A DNA stretch of 64,000 bases from Endomychus coccineus (GCA_958510875.1 OY294068.1:200681997-200745996); one strand, 5' to 3'; shown: positions 42,885-55,164, counted from the stretch's first letter. Numbers and translations are program-made. The notes: generated from the sequence alone by a model not told the origin.

Positions 42885-45296
42885 TCTTCAGTTTTATTTT
42901 TTGAAGTGATAATATTGTTCTGGTTGAACCGGAAGTTCGATCATTTGGCCATTACTAGTCGGTGACTTTAGAATGAACGATGATGTCGCCTACTTCCATT
43001 TGTTTTCTGTTAAAACTATTATAGGTAGTGAAATAGGAACAGACAAACAATATCATTATAAAACCATTGACGTCTAGAAATCTTCAAAAGGCATTTAGGT
43101 AATGATACTGTAGAGGTAGTTTCAAGATTGGTCTCGATGAAAAGTTCCAGACGTTGGATTTTTTAGGAACTAAGTGTCTGGACGATCGCGTTTTCCCATT
43201 ATTGAAATTGGCAGAATTATCAATCTAGCCAAAAATGATTTAAAGCCGTAAAGGAAATGGATAGCTTATTGGTCAGGTGGAGACAGCATGACACGAAGGC
43301 GGGATCCGCTGCTAGATCACAGGAGACTCTTCCCAGCAAACGTTAGTCTTTCAGTAAGTATTCACAGTCTCTGCAAGCAGTAACGTAGCTACATACTGCT
43401 TTAGAGTGACAGACACGTGCTTTACCCGGTGTTCGACTAAGTGCTAGACAATATTTATTATCTATTATTATTTAGTTCTATACAGCCACCAATACATCAA
43501 GGTAAGATTTTAATTTAATCAATCAAATTAATTAAATTTATGTTCGTATGAGTTTTAGTTAATTATCTTCCTGATGTAGATTTTCCTTTGAATTTTCATT
43601 GTGGGCGTTATTCAAATTGAAAAAATAATTTAAAAGTTAGATTTGTCCCTACTTATTGTTATTATTGATGTAAGATTGGACCATTTAATCTTGTTTGAAT
43701 GCACGAATTTTTAAAGATGTTATTGCTCAAATCCTTTTGCCTAAATACTATATTATTTCATTCTATTGTTTTAATTGAATAGTCAGATATACTTAAATAA
43801 TTTGCATTAAATATCTCCAATACAGGACATGACGTCATACGACGATTATAATGTTCTATATTCAAAATTCCATGTTTTGGGAAATCAACATTTGATTATT
43901 CGAAATCAGAAACTGAATCGTTGTGACAGTTGTGAGAGATTTTGTAAATATTTTTGGACTTTGTACATAAAAGAATCTCACATTGATAAAATAGTTCGAT
44001 ATGGAAGACATTATTATTAAAACAATACAAACTTTATTTTAAATCGTTTTGAATTTTTTGGTAAATGTGTTTTTATAAAGGACCACTATTCTAAAATATT
44101 TTCAATCTTCATTCACTTCCGATTGTACCGAAAATGAGTCAACTTTGATATTTTGAATAGCTGCTTCGTAAAAATTAAAAGATAGAGGATACGACTGTTT
44201 TAGAGTTATTACAAATTTACGAACGTATAGCGGTTACAGGGTCCTACCTTACTGCCATTATCTTCGAAACTTGTTTATAGAAGTCAATGATTTTTTGACA
44301 AATTACTGATGTTTCGATAAGTTATGAAACTTTCGAAGAAAATTTCGAAAAAAACAAAAAAAAATAGTGTAAGCATGTCATGAATGCGAAAAATTTAAAA
44401 TCTCAATAACTTAATTTTTTTGAATAGATGGATTCTTATTAAAAAAGATAGAAGGTACGATGCTACTAAAATTGATATTTTCTGAGGAAATTTGAGGAAA
44501 AATTCAATATCCAATTGCAAGAATTTATAAGAAAAGCAGCAGATTGATACCAAGTAAAACATTCAGGCTGCCATGGATGCGTGCATTTTTTTAAACTCAA
44601 GATACGTCAACAGTAAATGACAAAGTTCATTATCTAGCTTGAATGTTAACTGTTTATTTAAAAATAATATTCTAGAATTGTAGATCCTTTTTGAAAAAGC
44701 ATTCTACGTAGAAGGTTGAAAACGATCACAATCATACATTGAATCTGAATTAATAATAAAAAGTTTTATTAACGACGTCATCGACAAAGTGTCGTTTGAG
44801 TTCCTAGTTCCTAGTCATAGAGATAACCCTAAAATCTATAGCTACTTTATTATAAGGTTACATGGTAACAATTACTCCGTGATATCATGAAAATAAAGTT
44901 GAAATAGTCCTTATATTCATCTAAATGATTTTGACACGTCACTTGGCAAAATATTATAATAATACATAGAGTATAAAAAATTTAGTTGTAAAACACAAAG
45001 TTGTCAATTCGAATAAACTTATTATTTGTTACTTATGAAGAAAGTTGATGGATATCAATTTCAATCATACATTTTATCCGCCGTGATCTAGGAATCACAT
45101 AATTTGATATTTTCGTTGTGACCTTCTTTTCAGCCTTCTTTTTTACTTCATCTCTTGTTGAAATCAGTCTTTCTTGTTTGTGGTGCTTGAATGCTGCTAC
45201 CGTTTGATGTACTTGCCACTTTTGCTACATCTAGCAGTTCATTCGCAGCCCCAGTTTTGATGTCTACTCAACTTCTACAGTTTTTCCATCCCTACA
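42885..45296. other. 2.4 kb without a recognised gene
   Basis: AT-rich. Scattered short frames (for example 43829-44020) have no motif. No repeat stood out. Confidence 0.4.
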
Positions 45297-45995
45297 TCAT
45301 TTGGTACGTTTCCATTTACCAGGTTTTGCTTTCCTGTTATCGATAATAAGTACCGAAGACGGATGCTTCAATAGTCACAACAGCCACATATGCCACGATA
45401 AAAAACCTCACGCCACAACGATAAGAGCAAATCAGAACCAATTTGCTATTAACATTGTTGCCGACTATTTAATTGGTCCGTTCCTGCTTCCAATTCGTCT
45501 TAATGGTAACATCTACCTAAATTTTTGCTAGGCGTATTTCCTGAGATGATGGAAAATGCAAACGTTCCAACGGCGATACAGGATATAATGTAGTTCAAGC
45601 ATGACGGTGTACTTTTTGCCTGCCATGTGCAGCATCATCGAAACCAACAATTTCCGGGGCAATGGATCGGAAGTGGTGGACCGAATCATTGGCCAGGTCA
45701 AACTCACGATTTAATCCTGTTGAATTTTACCTCTGGGGTTACACCAAATCCTTGGTCTATGAAAATCCCGGTGTCACCACAAAAAGAACTGTTAGGGAGG
45801 GTGATGCCAGCTTGTGTTTTCGTGCAGCAAGATCAGTACGTATTACACTTCAGATAATTCCATGCTTCGACGAACAAATTCATGGGCCAAAACGGGTCAT
45901 TTGCGACTAGGAATTTATATGCGCAAATTTTCTACCGCATTGTCCTACACAACCTCCTCACGTTTGGCAACATCTTCTTGAAACACCCTCTATAT
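45297..45995 (+). pseudogene. Tc1/mariner-like transposase, strongly decayed
   Basis: Frame 45301-45531 ends QFAINIVADYLIGPFLLPIR followed by LNGNIYLNF, the block after catalytic Asp 1. Frame 45627-45857 has QQFPGQWIGSGGPNHWPGQT, and ILLNF stands where SPDLNPxDF is expected. The overlapping frame 45662-45910 has NSRFNPVEFYLWGYTKSLVY, so the third acidic residue may read as Glu after frameshift. GAAACACCCTCTATA at about 45981-45995 is a likely right end. Inactive. Confidence 0.7.
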
Positions 45996-47040
45996 TCAAT
46001 TGATATTCATCACAATATTTCCTTTATTTTCTCTATAATTTTCCAATATTTCTTCCATCGCTCCAAAATCTCTGAATTCGCCCCAATCTCGTTCGACATG
46101 TGTTCTATGTGTATAATGATAAAATACACATTAAGGAGAGTAGCGATTTATTTTTGCCATCCATCGTTATTACATAATCAGTATAATCTGTTGCATTCAC
46201 AGTAATATGAAACGTTGCAGTTTAATGAATGGTAGTAATAAATCCCGAAGAATCAATGCGTTTAAAATAACCTCTAATTGTTTAATTATGTAAATACCTA
46301 GAATTCAAGAGCAACTATTGTTGTAATATTCACAATAACAAATTGACTGATTAAATAATGCAGTCAACATAAATATAACAGACTTATTAGAAATGACATC
46401 ACCGTTCAAGAATGGAAATTGAGAATGGAACGTTGAAGTAAATGGCGAATTATATTTTCACCCACCTTCGGTGGATTTAATGTTTTGTCCGTTAAATTAT
46501 GGAAAATTGGCTTCTAATTAGAAACGAACGTATCTCTGTGATGTTCTAGGAAACGAATAAACCCACCTGTTCCAAATATGTTTTTATCATCTAATAGGAT
46601 CTATGTTTAATGCTGAAAAGAATGGTAATAGAATTTTTAATTCGTTGCAAAACATAGATTCACATTATTCGATAGATTAGATTTTTCATCGTCTAAACTT
46701 GATTATTTTACAGCTTAAATGGTTGACGAATCAATGTGTTCGTCACAACTGATTTTATGCTGAGCATTTTAATCAAATTACCTCATATTATACAGGATGG
46801 CTGATTCTTCATTGTCTGCTGAAATATCGAACATATGGAAAGGTTGAATGTCAACGAAATGTGGTCCTTAGCCTAAATGTTGATTGATCCTGTATATTCT
46901 GGGTCTAAATCAATTTATCTCTAGAATATACAATGCAAATGCACGTAAATGCAAGTACCATTTTTCTTCTATCATTCGGGACAGTGATTTTGAACAAACC
47001 GATCATCGTCCATACAATCTAGTTATTGCTACAGTGACTA
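45996..47040. other. no gene; a transposon-end motif at about 46794
   Basis: TACAGGATGGCTG near 46792 resembles the outer end of Tc1/mariner-like elements here but lacks a partner. ATGTTCTAGG near 46540 may be a LINE-A scrap. Otherwise unassigned. Confidence 0.35.
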
Positions 47041-47044
47041 TTAC

Positions 47045-47227
47045 ATGTTTGCGAATCAGAAAAGGAACTTTCGGGGACGCCATTTTAGTGATGACGAAGA
47101 GGTAAAAGCAACAGTTTTGCGTCCATTTTGGAAGACAAACCAAAGCGATATTTTTCAAGGGGAATTCAACGAGCAAATAAGGATCACACGTGTCATCGAC
47201 AAGATGAACCCCAGACAGTATGATTAA
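47045..47227 (+). pseudogene. mariner transposase, C-terminal fragment
   Basis: The 60-codon frame reads RNFRGRHFSDDEEVKATVLR, then PFWKTNQSDIFQGEF and TRVIDKMNPRQYD. The L.G..F.SDEEV..AV..(W/F)......F..G...L..R...CI....Y pattern is the C terminus of mariner transposases. It differs from the copy at 2-244. Only this tail is present. Confidence 0.6.
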
Positions 47228-47264
47228 TGTTTCTCTTGACATGGTTCATATGGAGCACAATGTA

Positions 47265-47530
47265 TTTTTGGTGGCCCGTTTAGAGAGTTATTCGTCCTTA
47301 CGAATTTATTGATCTCTCTAGAACATCGTCGGGAAGTGAGCGATCTCTCCCTTTTCTATGGATATTTCCATGGTCCGTGTTCATCAGAAATCTCGTGTAT
47401 TGTTCCACCACGAAAGAATTCAGTTAGGTGGACTAGAAAAACTCAAATCTTTTCTATCGAAAGGCGGAAGTTGTGTATATCACCTCCAAACCTTCAAGAA
47501 GAATTCGAATGTCTACCAGTATGTTAAATT
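47265..47530 (+). pseudogene. LINE-A reverse-transcriptase C-terminal fragment
   Basis: The frame begins ISLEHRREVSDLSLFYGYF, then HGPCSSEISCIVPPRKNS. Same blocks as the 978-1460 copy, in the opposite orientation. A 1-base shift moves the end into PPNLQEEFECLPV-type sequence. Confidence 0.75.
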
Positions 47531-47814
47531 TTTGTATCACATTATTAAGCAATGCAAATTACCATTGATATACTGATTTTAAGAGTAGTAATAAAATAAA
47601 TGGTTGTATTAGTAGTTGTAGCAATAAACTCTACTTGATTATATATATTGCTGAGTTCAAGAACGTATTGCTCTAAAATAATATACACCGGTAATATATG
47701 GAATTAACGTACTCCATACAAATCAAAATTTCCCAATGATACCCAAGTAAGTATTGTGTAATAATTTAATAAACATGTCGTTCTGAAGTAATGTGCCCCT
47801 AAATTAACACCAAT

Positions 47815-48290
47815 TTTCTGCAGCTTGTTTACTCTTCCAGACAAACTGACCGGCAATATGTCTTTTATCAGCGGAGATCAACAGGAGACCTGCTTGCCTA
47901 GGTTACACAGGTACGGCAGAAATTTACTTAAAAATATGGAAAAATATCCTCTAGCTGTAGCATTAGATATTTCCAAAGCATTTGACCGAGTCTGTCAACA
48001 AAGCATTCTTGGGAAACTTATATGTGGTGGTTGACAGAGTATCCTCCGAAACAATGACCATTAATGCTGGTGTTCCACAGGGATCTGTCTTGGCACCAAT
48101 TTTGTTTCTGCTCCATATAAGCGATCTGCTAGAAGTGACCACCTGACCCTTCAACAGCTTTGAAGATATTGGTACACTTCATGCCGCTTTCTCATCTAGA
48201 GCCCCTATAACCATCCAATGAAGCCAGAGGAGCGAGAAGACGAAGACAGGTTGACGCAATTAATGGAGATCTGGATATTATTTTGAAATG
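47815..48290 (+). pseudogene. LINE-A reverse-transcriptase core fragment
   Basis: The 69-codon frame at 47825-48034 has SFISGDQQETCLPRLHRYGR, then EKYPLAVALDISKAFDRVCQ and QSILGKL. ALDISKAFDRV is RT motif A with its catalytic Asp. Downstream frames give GVPQGSVLAPILFLLHI-like residues at about 48070-48120 (motif B). The YADD box region is damaged. 5' truncated and frameshifted. Confidence 0.75.
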
Positions 48291-48900
48291 AGGATCTGAT
48301 AACACAGGTCACCACGAATTTTGACTCTGATAAGAGGGATTTATCGATAGTTAGACGAAAAAAAAACATATTGCCTGAAAAGTTTGCTTTTGTATCCAGG
48401 AAAACGCTTGATCAATATTTTATAAAATCCATAGTTTAAATTTTTATTCATTGATAAGTCGAAACAAATATATTTATATATAATTGTTATTAACTTTTAC
48501 TATCATATCAAATTACAAAATAGTGGAAAAAAGTTTAAAAGTGAACCTTACTACTTGTTCTTTCATGTTTATAAGTACTTTCTCTCACTTAACCCCAATC
48601 TTTGAGTCTTCTACAAAACAGTTAATATTGTTGTTTATCACTTAGATGACATCTGTAGACACTTTATGAAAGGTACGACCCCTTTATTTTTTCGCGGCAT
48701 TCCAAATATACCAGAACTATTTAATATTTTTACGATAACTAAAAAAAATGTACCGTTATCATAACTGCAACAAAAGCAAACTTTATATGGAAAATCGATA
48801 TTTTCTTGTATTTTGGAGCATGATCAATAGAAAAATCGTAAAATAAATTTTAGACCAAAGACAAAAAAATATTTTGTAATTTAGTAGTTCAATGCAACCA
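48291..48900. other. no gene recognised
   Basis: AT-rich spacer between two LINE-A pieces. Confidence 0.4.
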
Positions 48901-49340
48901 AAACTCAAGCTTGCATCTTGATGTCAGGTATAACTATTCCCAGGAAGTCTCCCATATCCATACTCAGGATCACCACCAACAACACCCTCCCATTGCTTGT
49001 TCATATGAGGTCCATTGCGAAAACCTCTTCAAAAATACTTGGTTTTCTATCCCATGCCAAGGGCTACTTTATATCCCAGCAGCTCCTCATAATCTACAAA
49101 GCACAAATTGGACCTGACCGGATTACTGTTCAAATGTTTGGGATTCGACTCCCAAACATACGCTGAACCTCTTGGATTACATACAGAAGAGAGCTAGTCA
49201 TCTGATCACACTTACGAATCCATTGACCTCTCTAGAATATCGCAGAAAGGAGGGCGATCTCTAATTTTTCTATATGTATTTTCATAGTTGGTGTAAATCT
49301 CGTCTATTATTCTACTACGAGAAATTCTAAATAGAAACAA
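48901..49340 (+). pseudogene. LINE-A C-terminal fragment
   Basis: Frame residues include YIPAAPHNLQSTNWT. Then, in another frame, NLLDYIQKRASHLITLTNPL and TSLEYRRKEGDL appear. The order is as in 21280-21955. It may be the downstream part of the 47815 copy, split by the AT-rich insert at 48291-48900. Confidence 0.7.
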
Positions 49341-50221
49341 TATTTGAGGAGATTTATTAATTTATCAAGAAAGACTGGTTTATATATTATGATATATCGA
49401 TCGTTAATATACATTAATGACACAATTTATTCAATGAAATACGCAATGAACCGTATACAACTGTCTAATGATGATTTATCATGCCACATCTCTTTATAAT
49501 GTTTTGCAAAGACCAGAAGCGCTACATATAGGTGATATAACACTAATAATAATGCGATCATCTTTGTGGGCACTGGTTTGGGAAGAGAGGTCTAATTAAA
49601 TTTAAAGTCACACCCCCGCAACACCTTTATATGTCACCCGTTCATCGATTTCGGCTTGTGCGAAAATAAATTTATGGATCCAGTAGGCCGAGTTACTCCA
49701 TATGATGTCAACAAATCTCTCTACGATCGACGAAACTAACGTTCTAGCTTTTAAATTTTAGTCCAAGGCGACTCGATTTAAATACGTTAATAAATAATCA
49801 CATATGGCCCTGTTGACATACCGGATTGACTTATTTTTATATGTTCCTTGCAGTACTTTTGATTTATTGGTTGGTTTTTTGTTCTTGTTCGGGAAAAAAT
49901 ATATTTAATGACTGATTTATTTGTCTCTACCTTTGCATCCTTTGATATCGGCGATATCTAGGTTATCCTGGTAATAATATAATGGAGGACATATCAATAT
50001 GCATTGCTTTATTTATTTCATATATCTAAAGTAACTATTTATTACTACACGATGCTAGCATTTTAGTTTCCAGAACCAAAAATATACATTTCTACTACGT
50101 CCCAAAAATTGAAAAAAAAAACATTTTTAAAGAAAGAAATCTATAATGGAACGTCATATATACATACCATAAACGGTAGTACATATATTTTTATAACATT
50201 ACCATTCATTCCGGAGAAAAT
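49341..50221. other. no gene recognised
   Basis: AT-rich, no motif found. Confidence 0.4.
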
Positions 50222-50550
50222 TAATAAATGTTGTGTATAAACCTACTACTACTGTGTTGGTAAATAGTTTTCAAATCTAAAACCTTTAATATCTAAAGAT
50301 AAACCCACAAGGTATATGAATTAAATAACATGTAGAAAAGAAAAAGTATGGTTATAAGTATAGCATTGAAAATGATAATACTCTTGATAAACATTGTTTT
50401 GATTATAACCATCAGTTTGATTATGAAAATATTAATATTTTAGCTAAACAAACCAGTTATTATAAAAGATCTCTCATCCTGGAGATGATTCACATAAAAC
50501 GAGATAGTAAATCGATAAATGATAGAACCGATGTGATGAAAGCTATTTGT
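50222..50550 (+). pseudogene. PLE-1 linker and GIY-YIG fragment
   Basis: The first part (50222-50320) matches the VGKYFSNLKPVIPKDK linker of the 52 kb copy with stops. The frame at 50338-50540 reads KKYGYKYSIENDNTLDKHCF, DYNHQFDYENINILAKQTSY and YKRS..LEMIHIKRDS. These are the C-terminal GIY-YIG blocks. It is a third PLE-1 copy, without reverse transcriptase. Confidence 0.8.
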
Positions 50551-50559
50551 TGGATATTT

Positions 50560-51345
50560 TTAGGATGGTGAACTCAAAGTGTTTTTGTAGGTACGTACAG
50601 TTTAATTTGCTGCACTTACACTTGCCATGATCGGGATTCTGTAAATACCCCCTGAATATTTCCCGATTATTGCAGACAAAGATACTACCTCATAAATTAT
50701 ATAAACTATGTAACTATGAATATTGTTTACAACTTACTCTCTGAGGCAACTTAAATATACATCTAAGACATTTTTTTCAAGAGCGAACACCCTCTGAACG
50801 TTATCCGAGCTGCCCCAAGAAACTATTTCGTACCTCAGGGTAGACTCAGTGCAGCATGATAAGCAGTCAGAGAGGCTTTACGATTTACTAGTACTGAAAT
50901 AGCTCTTAGTACCTTGATAGAGATTTCGCCACCTTGTTCAATCAGCATGGACCAATCCAGTGTTGAATCAATAAACCCAGACGATGACAATTCCGCACAG
51001 ATTTGAGGGTGTTTAAATAGTTGTTGAGCATTGTTTGATTGATATATACATTACATCAACTGTGTTGTGTCACACTTCATTTTTAAATTGTTATCAGAGA
51101 AAGTCATCAATTTTCTCTTGATAGTCAAGTTCATCCGAGTGAGGTGTAATCGATGAGTCATCAATGAACTCTTCAGAACTTTGCTGTAGGTAATCAGGTA
51201 GGTCATTTGTATATAATAAATTCACTGAGCCCTGAGGTACTCCCTTGTATATTTTCAATTTCTCTAGATTTACTAATTCATCTTTGCTTATTACATATTG
51301 GTAGCGATTTGATAGGTATAATCTATATATGTAGAAGAATGTTCA
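50560..51345 (-). pseudogene. LINE-B reverse transcriptase, minus-strand copy
   Basis: The minus strand reads YLSNRYQYVISKDELVNLEK, LKIYKGVPQGS, LLYTNDLPDYLQQSSEEFID and DSSI, with the YADD box as IDDSS. This corresponds block by block to the plus-strand copy at 61130-62600. Downstream (toward 50600) the YEVVSLS..IIGKYSG C-terminal block is visible. Indels and stops throughout. Confidence 0.7.
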
Positions 51346-51597
51346 GAAGAAATTTAAAATAAAATAAAAAGAAAAAAATTAATTAAAGAATACTGTATTC
51401 ATCAACCGTTCGTTCACATTGCACTGTTATATTAAATATTTTATTTTTAAATTCACAGAAATTCTTCATACATTGAATATCAATCGGCTAATTGTTGAAA
51501 AATGTGATGCACATATAGAGACCATTTTTCTCTGTGAGTGTGAGCGTATCTACTGGATATATTTATGAAACATTACATTGTGTTGTAATATTATATA

Positions 51598-52010
51598 AAA
51601 AATTCTCGGAAATTAGGTCACATTAACACTCTGTTATAAATGTTCGTCTTTACGTACGTTTCGGTCTCACGACCATCATCAGAAGACTTATTTTGTCAAA
51701 AAGGGGTTAACTAAAACTAATTAGCACAAGCGTCCATATCACACAATTTTCAATCAAAAAGCTCACGCCGTCGAAACGAACAGAACCACGAATAATCGAA
51801 AATTGTATCGTTAATATTAAAGTATAGATTTTTTTGTAACAAGAAACCACTGTTAAGTAATATTCTCATAATGTACAAACGCATATCGCTATGGTCTCAA
51901 AGCAACTGGAGTTCGAAGCTCTTTGTTTGTAATAACTCGACCCAGATGTAATTTATGACGTACTTAAAAAGGTTTTAGACCTGCATTGGAATTTACTATA
52001 CTTTAAGCGT
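51598..52010 (+). repeat. PLE-1 left inverted arm (terminal repeat plus RT start)
   Basis: About 410 bp, near-identical in inverse to 53105-53525. It contains the class-1 hammerhead-like motif on the minus strand. On the plus strand its inner end carries GACGTACTTAAAAAGG..., the 5' coding part of the RT. The copy joins the element 3' end at about 52010. Confidence 0.85.
51646..51687 (-). ncRNA. hammerhead-like motif, class 1, left arm
   Basis: GTCTT, CTGATGA, T, GGTC-GTGA-GACC, GAAA, CGTACG, TA and AAGAC. The core boxes are intact and helix II is a perfect 4 bp. Same as 53434-53475. Confidence 0.65.
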
Positions 52011-52069
52011 TCTTCCTAAAATACACTTTCAACATTATAAAGACGTATGTAGGAATTTGCAAGAGTTTT

Positions 52070-52330
52070 AATTAATCAAGTTAGTATAAATCTGACTATC
52101 CCTGAATATCATTCCTATGATTTACAGAATTTGAATCCCTTTTTATGTGAATCATCTCCAGGATAGATCTTTTATAATAATTGGTTTCTTTAGTTAGAAT
52201 ATTAACATTTTTGTAATCAAATTGATGGTTATAATCAAAACAGTGCTAAGCAAGGGCGGTGGAATTTTCTAAGTTATTATTTCTTGTGCTATACTTATGG
52301 CCGTACATTCTTTTTTGTAAATATTGTTTA
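52070..52330 (-). pseudogene. PLE-1 GIY-YIG endonuclease domain
   Basis: Frame after the RT stop: GISKQYLQKRMYGHKYSTRN and a stop, then HCFDYNHQFDYKNVNILTKE and RSILEMIHIKRDSKS. This is the conserved Arg/Tyr/Glu core of PLE GIY-YIG endonucleases. A small deletion has removed the residues just before GISKQYL and shifted the frame relative to the RT. Confidence 0.7.
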
Positions 52331-53074
52331 GAGATTCCAGTCACAATCTAAACAATTCAATTTATATACTGTGTGGGTTTGTTTATCTTTAGGTATTACA
52401 GGTTTTAGATTTGAGAAATATTTCCCAACACAGTTAGTAGGTTTATGCGCAACATTTATATCGTACTTTTTCAAACATTTCTTAATTTTTTCTGAGGTCT
52501 CCGGAATGTATGGTAGAGTTATATAATTGTCTGTATTACCTGTTATGTTATTTTTATAAGAAGAACCATTATAGATTTTGTTTATTCTCTCTTTAATGAT
52601 AGGATTGAAGAAAGTTTTTGGGTAGCCATTCATTTCCAATGCATTACGAACAATTTTTAAATTTTTGGGACGGTCCTCTGCGTGGGATAATTTTACCGCG
52701 CGGTCTGTGATGCTGTTTATGACACTTTTTTTATAACAAGCTGGTGCAACGGAATTGAAATGAAGATAACGTTGAGACCAGACTTCTTTAGTAAACCAAG
52801 AAGTTTTTATTTTTCCATCTGCATCATGCCTAATGGTCATATCTAGAAAATTAATGTTATTGTTTATTTCTATTTCACAAGTGAATTGAAGTTTACAATG
52901 GAAATTGTTAAATTTATTAATCACATATTGAATTTTATCGTTGGGAACACACATAAGGCAATCATCTACATACCGTTTAAAGAATACAGGCTGAAAATCT
53001 AATGAATTTATAACAGATTCCTTTAGGCATTCCATAACGAGGTTAGCAATGGTAGCTGAAATAGGAGATCCCAT
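52328..53074 (-). pseudogene. PLE-1 reverse transcriptase, long intact frame
   Basis: 248 codons without a stop. MGSPISATIANLVMECLKES (RT motif B) comes first, then FFKRYVDDCLM with the YVDD catalytic box. FTCEIEINNNINFLDMTI and WSQRYLHFNSVAPACYKKSV follow, then YPKTFFNPIIKERINKIYN and THTVYKLNCLDCD. The frame stays open 30 codons farther upstream (YDVLEKVLDLHWNLLYFQYG). RT copies element RNA at the target site. Motif A lies outside the copy, and the endonuclease follows in another frame, so the element is not autonomous. Confidence 0.85.
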
Positions 53075-53104
53075 TGCTGTGCCGAAAATTTGTCCAAAAT
53101 ATTG

Positions 53105-53525
53105 CTCACCGTACTGAAAGTATAGTAAATTCCAATGCAGGTCTAAAACCTTTTCAAGTACGTCATAAATTACATCTGGGTCGAGTTATTACAAACAAAT
53201 AGCTTCGAACTCCAGTTGCTTTGAGACCATAGCAATATGCGTTTGTACATTATGAGAATATTACTTAACAGTGGTTTCTTGTTACAAAAAAATCTATACT
53301 TTAATATTAACGATACAATTTTCGATTATTCGTGGTTCTTTTCGTTTCGACGGCGTGAGCTTTTTGATTGAAAATTGTGCGATATGGACGCTTGTGCTAA
53401 TTAGTTTTAGTTAACCCCCTTTTGACAAAATAAGTCTTCTGATGATGGTCGTGAGACCGAAACGTACGTAAAGACGAACATTTATAACAGAGTGTTAATG
53501 TGACCTAATTCCCGAGAATTTTTTA
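53105..53525 (+). repeat. PLE-1 right inverted arm
   Basis: Inverse partner of 51598-52010. It carries the class-1 hammerhead-like motif on the plus strand. Confidence 0.85.
53434..53475 (+). ncRNA. hammerhead-like motif, class 1, right arm
   Basis: Same sequence pattern as 51646-51687: CTGATGA and GAAA boxes intact, GGTC/GACC helix II with GTGA loop, GTCTT/AAGAC helix I. Confidence 0.65.
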
Positions 53526-53919
53526 TATAATTCATAATGGGTCAAGAATCTTATTATATTATTTTGTTGTAATTGAAAGATTTTTTGAAATCTACAAACA
53601 TTCTTTTATGTTTGAAAGTAAAAAGGAGGGATTGATAAAACCTCTACAACTTTGTTTATAGCCTAATCCCAAGATTACTCGTATGACTCTCTTTTGCTAC
53701 CTGAATATCATCTCAACCTGGTAGTTGTTACCCCAAACTCAACAGATATTGAAAGTTGACTTAATGAAAAACTTTTAATGAATTTCCCTCAAGTTATGAT
53801 TTCATGACACGTGAACTATAAATGGTAGAACTCAGCCTTTTACATCGTTGTTCGATTTCTTCACACCAGTTGAGGTCTTTATCTATATTTATTCCAAGAC
53901 ATTTCGAATAATCTCTCAT
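53526..53919. other. no gene recognised
   Basis: Spacer between PLE-1 and a LINE fragment. The end resembles the linker of minus-strand LINEs, but no motif is clear. Confidence 0.35.
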
Positions 53920-54258
53920 TTAGATTTGATGTTTCTGGTATTTGCAGTCTAGTATGGCTTGACGTGAAGATGATGCTGTTTGTCTTATACTTTTGTTCAA
54001 TGTGAGTTTATTATTCATACACCAATGTTCACTCATTGAGAGCGCAGATGCAATTTCAGTTTCGAGAAGGGAAAGGTCATTTGCACAGACTTTAATGTTA
54101 CTATCATCTGCATAATTGATAAGTAACTTGCCAGCATCAGGTAGATCATTAATATGGATTAAGAACAAAAGTGGGCCAATCATTGCGCCTTGAGGAAATC
54201 CCATTTGTAGTGACATTTCCCCAGACATGAAATTTTGTCCACCCTCCCAAATTTCCAC
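53920..54258 (-). pseudogene. LINE reverse-transcriptase fragment with YADD box
   Basis: The frame reads MGFPQGAMIGPLLFLIHIND, then LPDAGKLLINYADDSNI and MSEHWCMNNKLTLNKSI. FPQG..IGPLLF...IND and YADD are motifs B and C. The 112-codon frame is intact. The family is not matched to LINE-A or LINE-B, so it may be another jockey-like family. Confidence 0.75.
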
Positions 54259-55017
54259 TCTGCGTTCTACATTCTAAATAGTATGCCATCAAGGCCAAGT
54301 GCTTATCTCTGACTCCGTATTTATCCAGTTTTGCAAGAAAAATTTTATTGGTTTAATTAAATTTAAAAAAAAACGTTTATCATCTTCCGATAGCGTTCAC
54401 CTTTTACAACTTTTGAACAATGCAAATCTAACGACATTTCAAATATAAAGTTGTATTCGTATTACGAATTGACTGATACAATAACAAGACGTTAATCAGA
54501 ATCAACGTCGTAAGTAAAGCTCGTAAATGTCACTTGCGTGTAACTGCACTTAGTAAACAGTGTTCTAATATATGATTTAGCTCGACCGAAGTATTATGAG
54601 GGCGAAAACACGACAATAATACGCTCGTTGCGTAATAATAACAGGCCCGACACGAGAAGACAAGGTAGGTCGAAAAGTTTTTATTACAGTAGACGGTGTT
54701 GGTGGTTGTAACGGGTTAGGCGTGGGACCCAAGACGCCATAATTTGGCATTGTATTTTAATAAGTATACCCCCGATTCTGCCTATGCTTGTTTAAGAAAC
54801 GTGAAAAGGTTTTGTTCTGTTTGTATCGACGTGCTGATTTCGATATTCACGTGCCCAGCCTGAAATGTGGCTTGGTCCATGATGCGAACAGTCACATTTG
54901 GACCTGACCCAGTTACCAGTTGTAATTTAATTGCAATTTAAAACGTATATATTCAATAGTAATCTATGGATGAATACAAATTTACATTTTAATTACGATG
55001 TATTGACAATAATGGGT
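54259..55017. other. no gene recognised
   Basis: Somewhat GC-richer near 54590-54760, without a readable motif. Confidence 0.35.
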
Positions 55018-55160
55018 GGCGGAAGTTTGATCGAAAACTTATTTGATAGAAAATACATTTGATCGAATAGTTTATGATAGGAAATAGATGTGATAAAAAC
55101 ATAAATGATAGAGAATACAATTCATAAGAGCATTATTTGATAGAAAAATGTTTGGTTGTT
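55018..55160. repeat. degenerate short tandem repeat (TTTGATAGAAAA-like)
   Basis: About seven imperfect units of 17-22 bp with core TTTGATAGAAAA or TTTGATCGAAAA. Confidence 0.6.
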
Positions 55161-55164
55161 AATA

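Larger units (their letters stand above)
52011..53185 (-). mobile_element. Penelope-like element PLE-1, best copy
   Basis: Minus-strand element. A reverse transcriptase frame lies at about 53166-52328, a GIY-YIG domain in another frame at about 52330-52070, and then the 3' UTR. Inverted arms flank it on both sides. It is 5' truncated: the PLPKLHK block seen at 3794 is missing here. Stops occur only at the 5' edge and between the RT and endonuclease. Confidence 0.85.
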
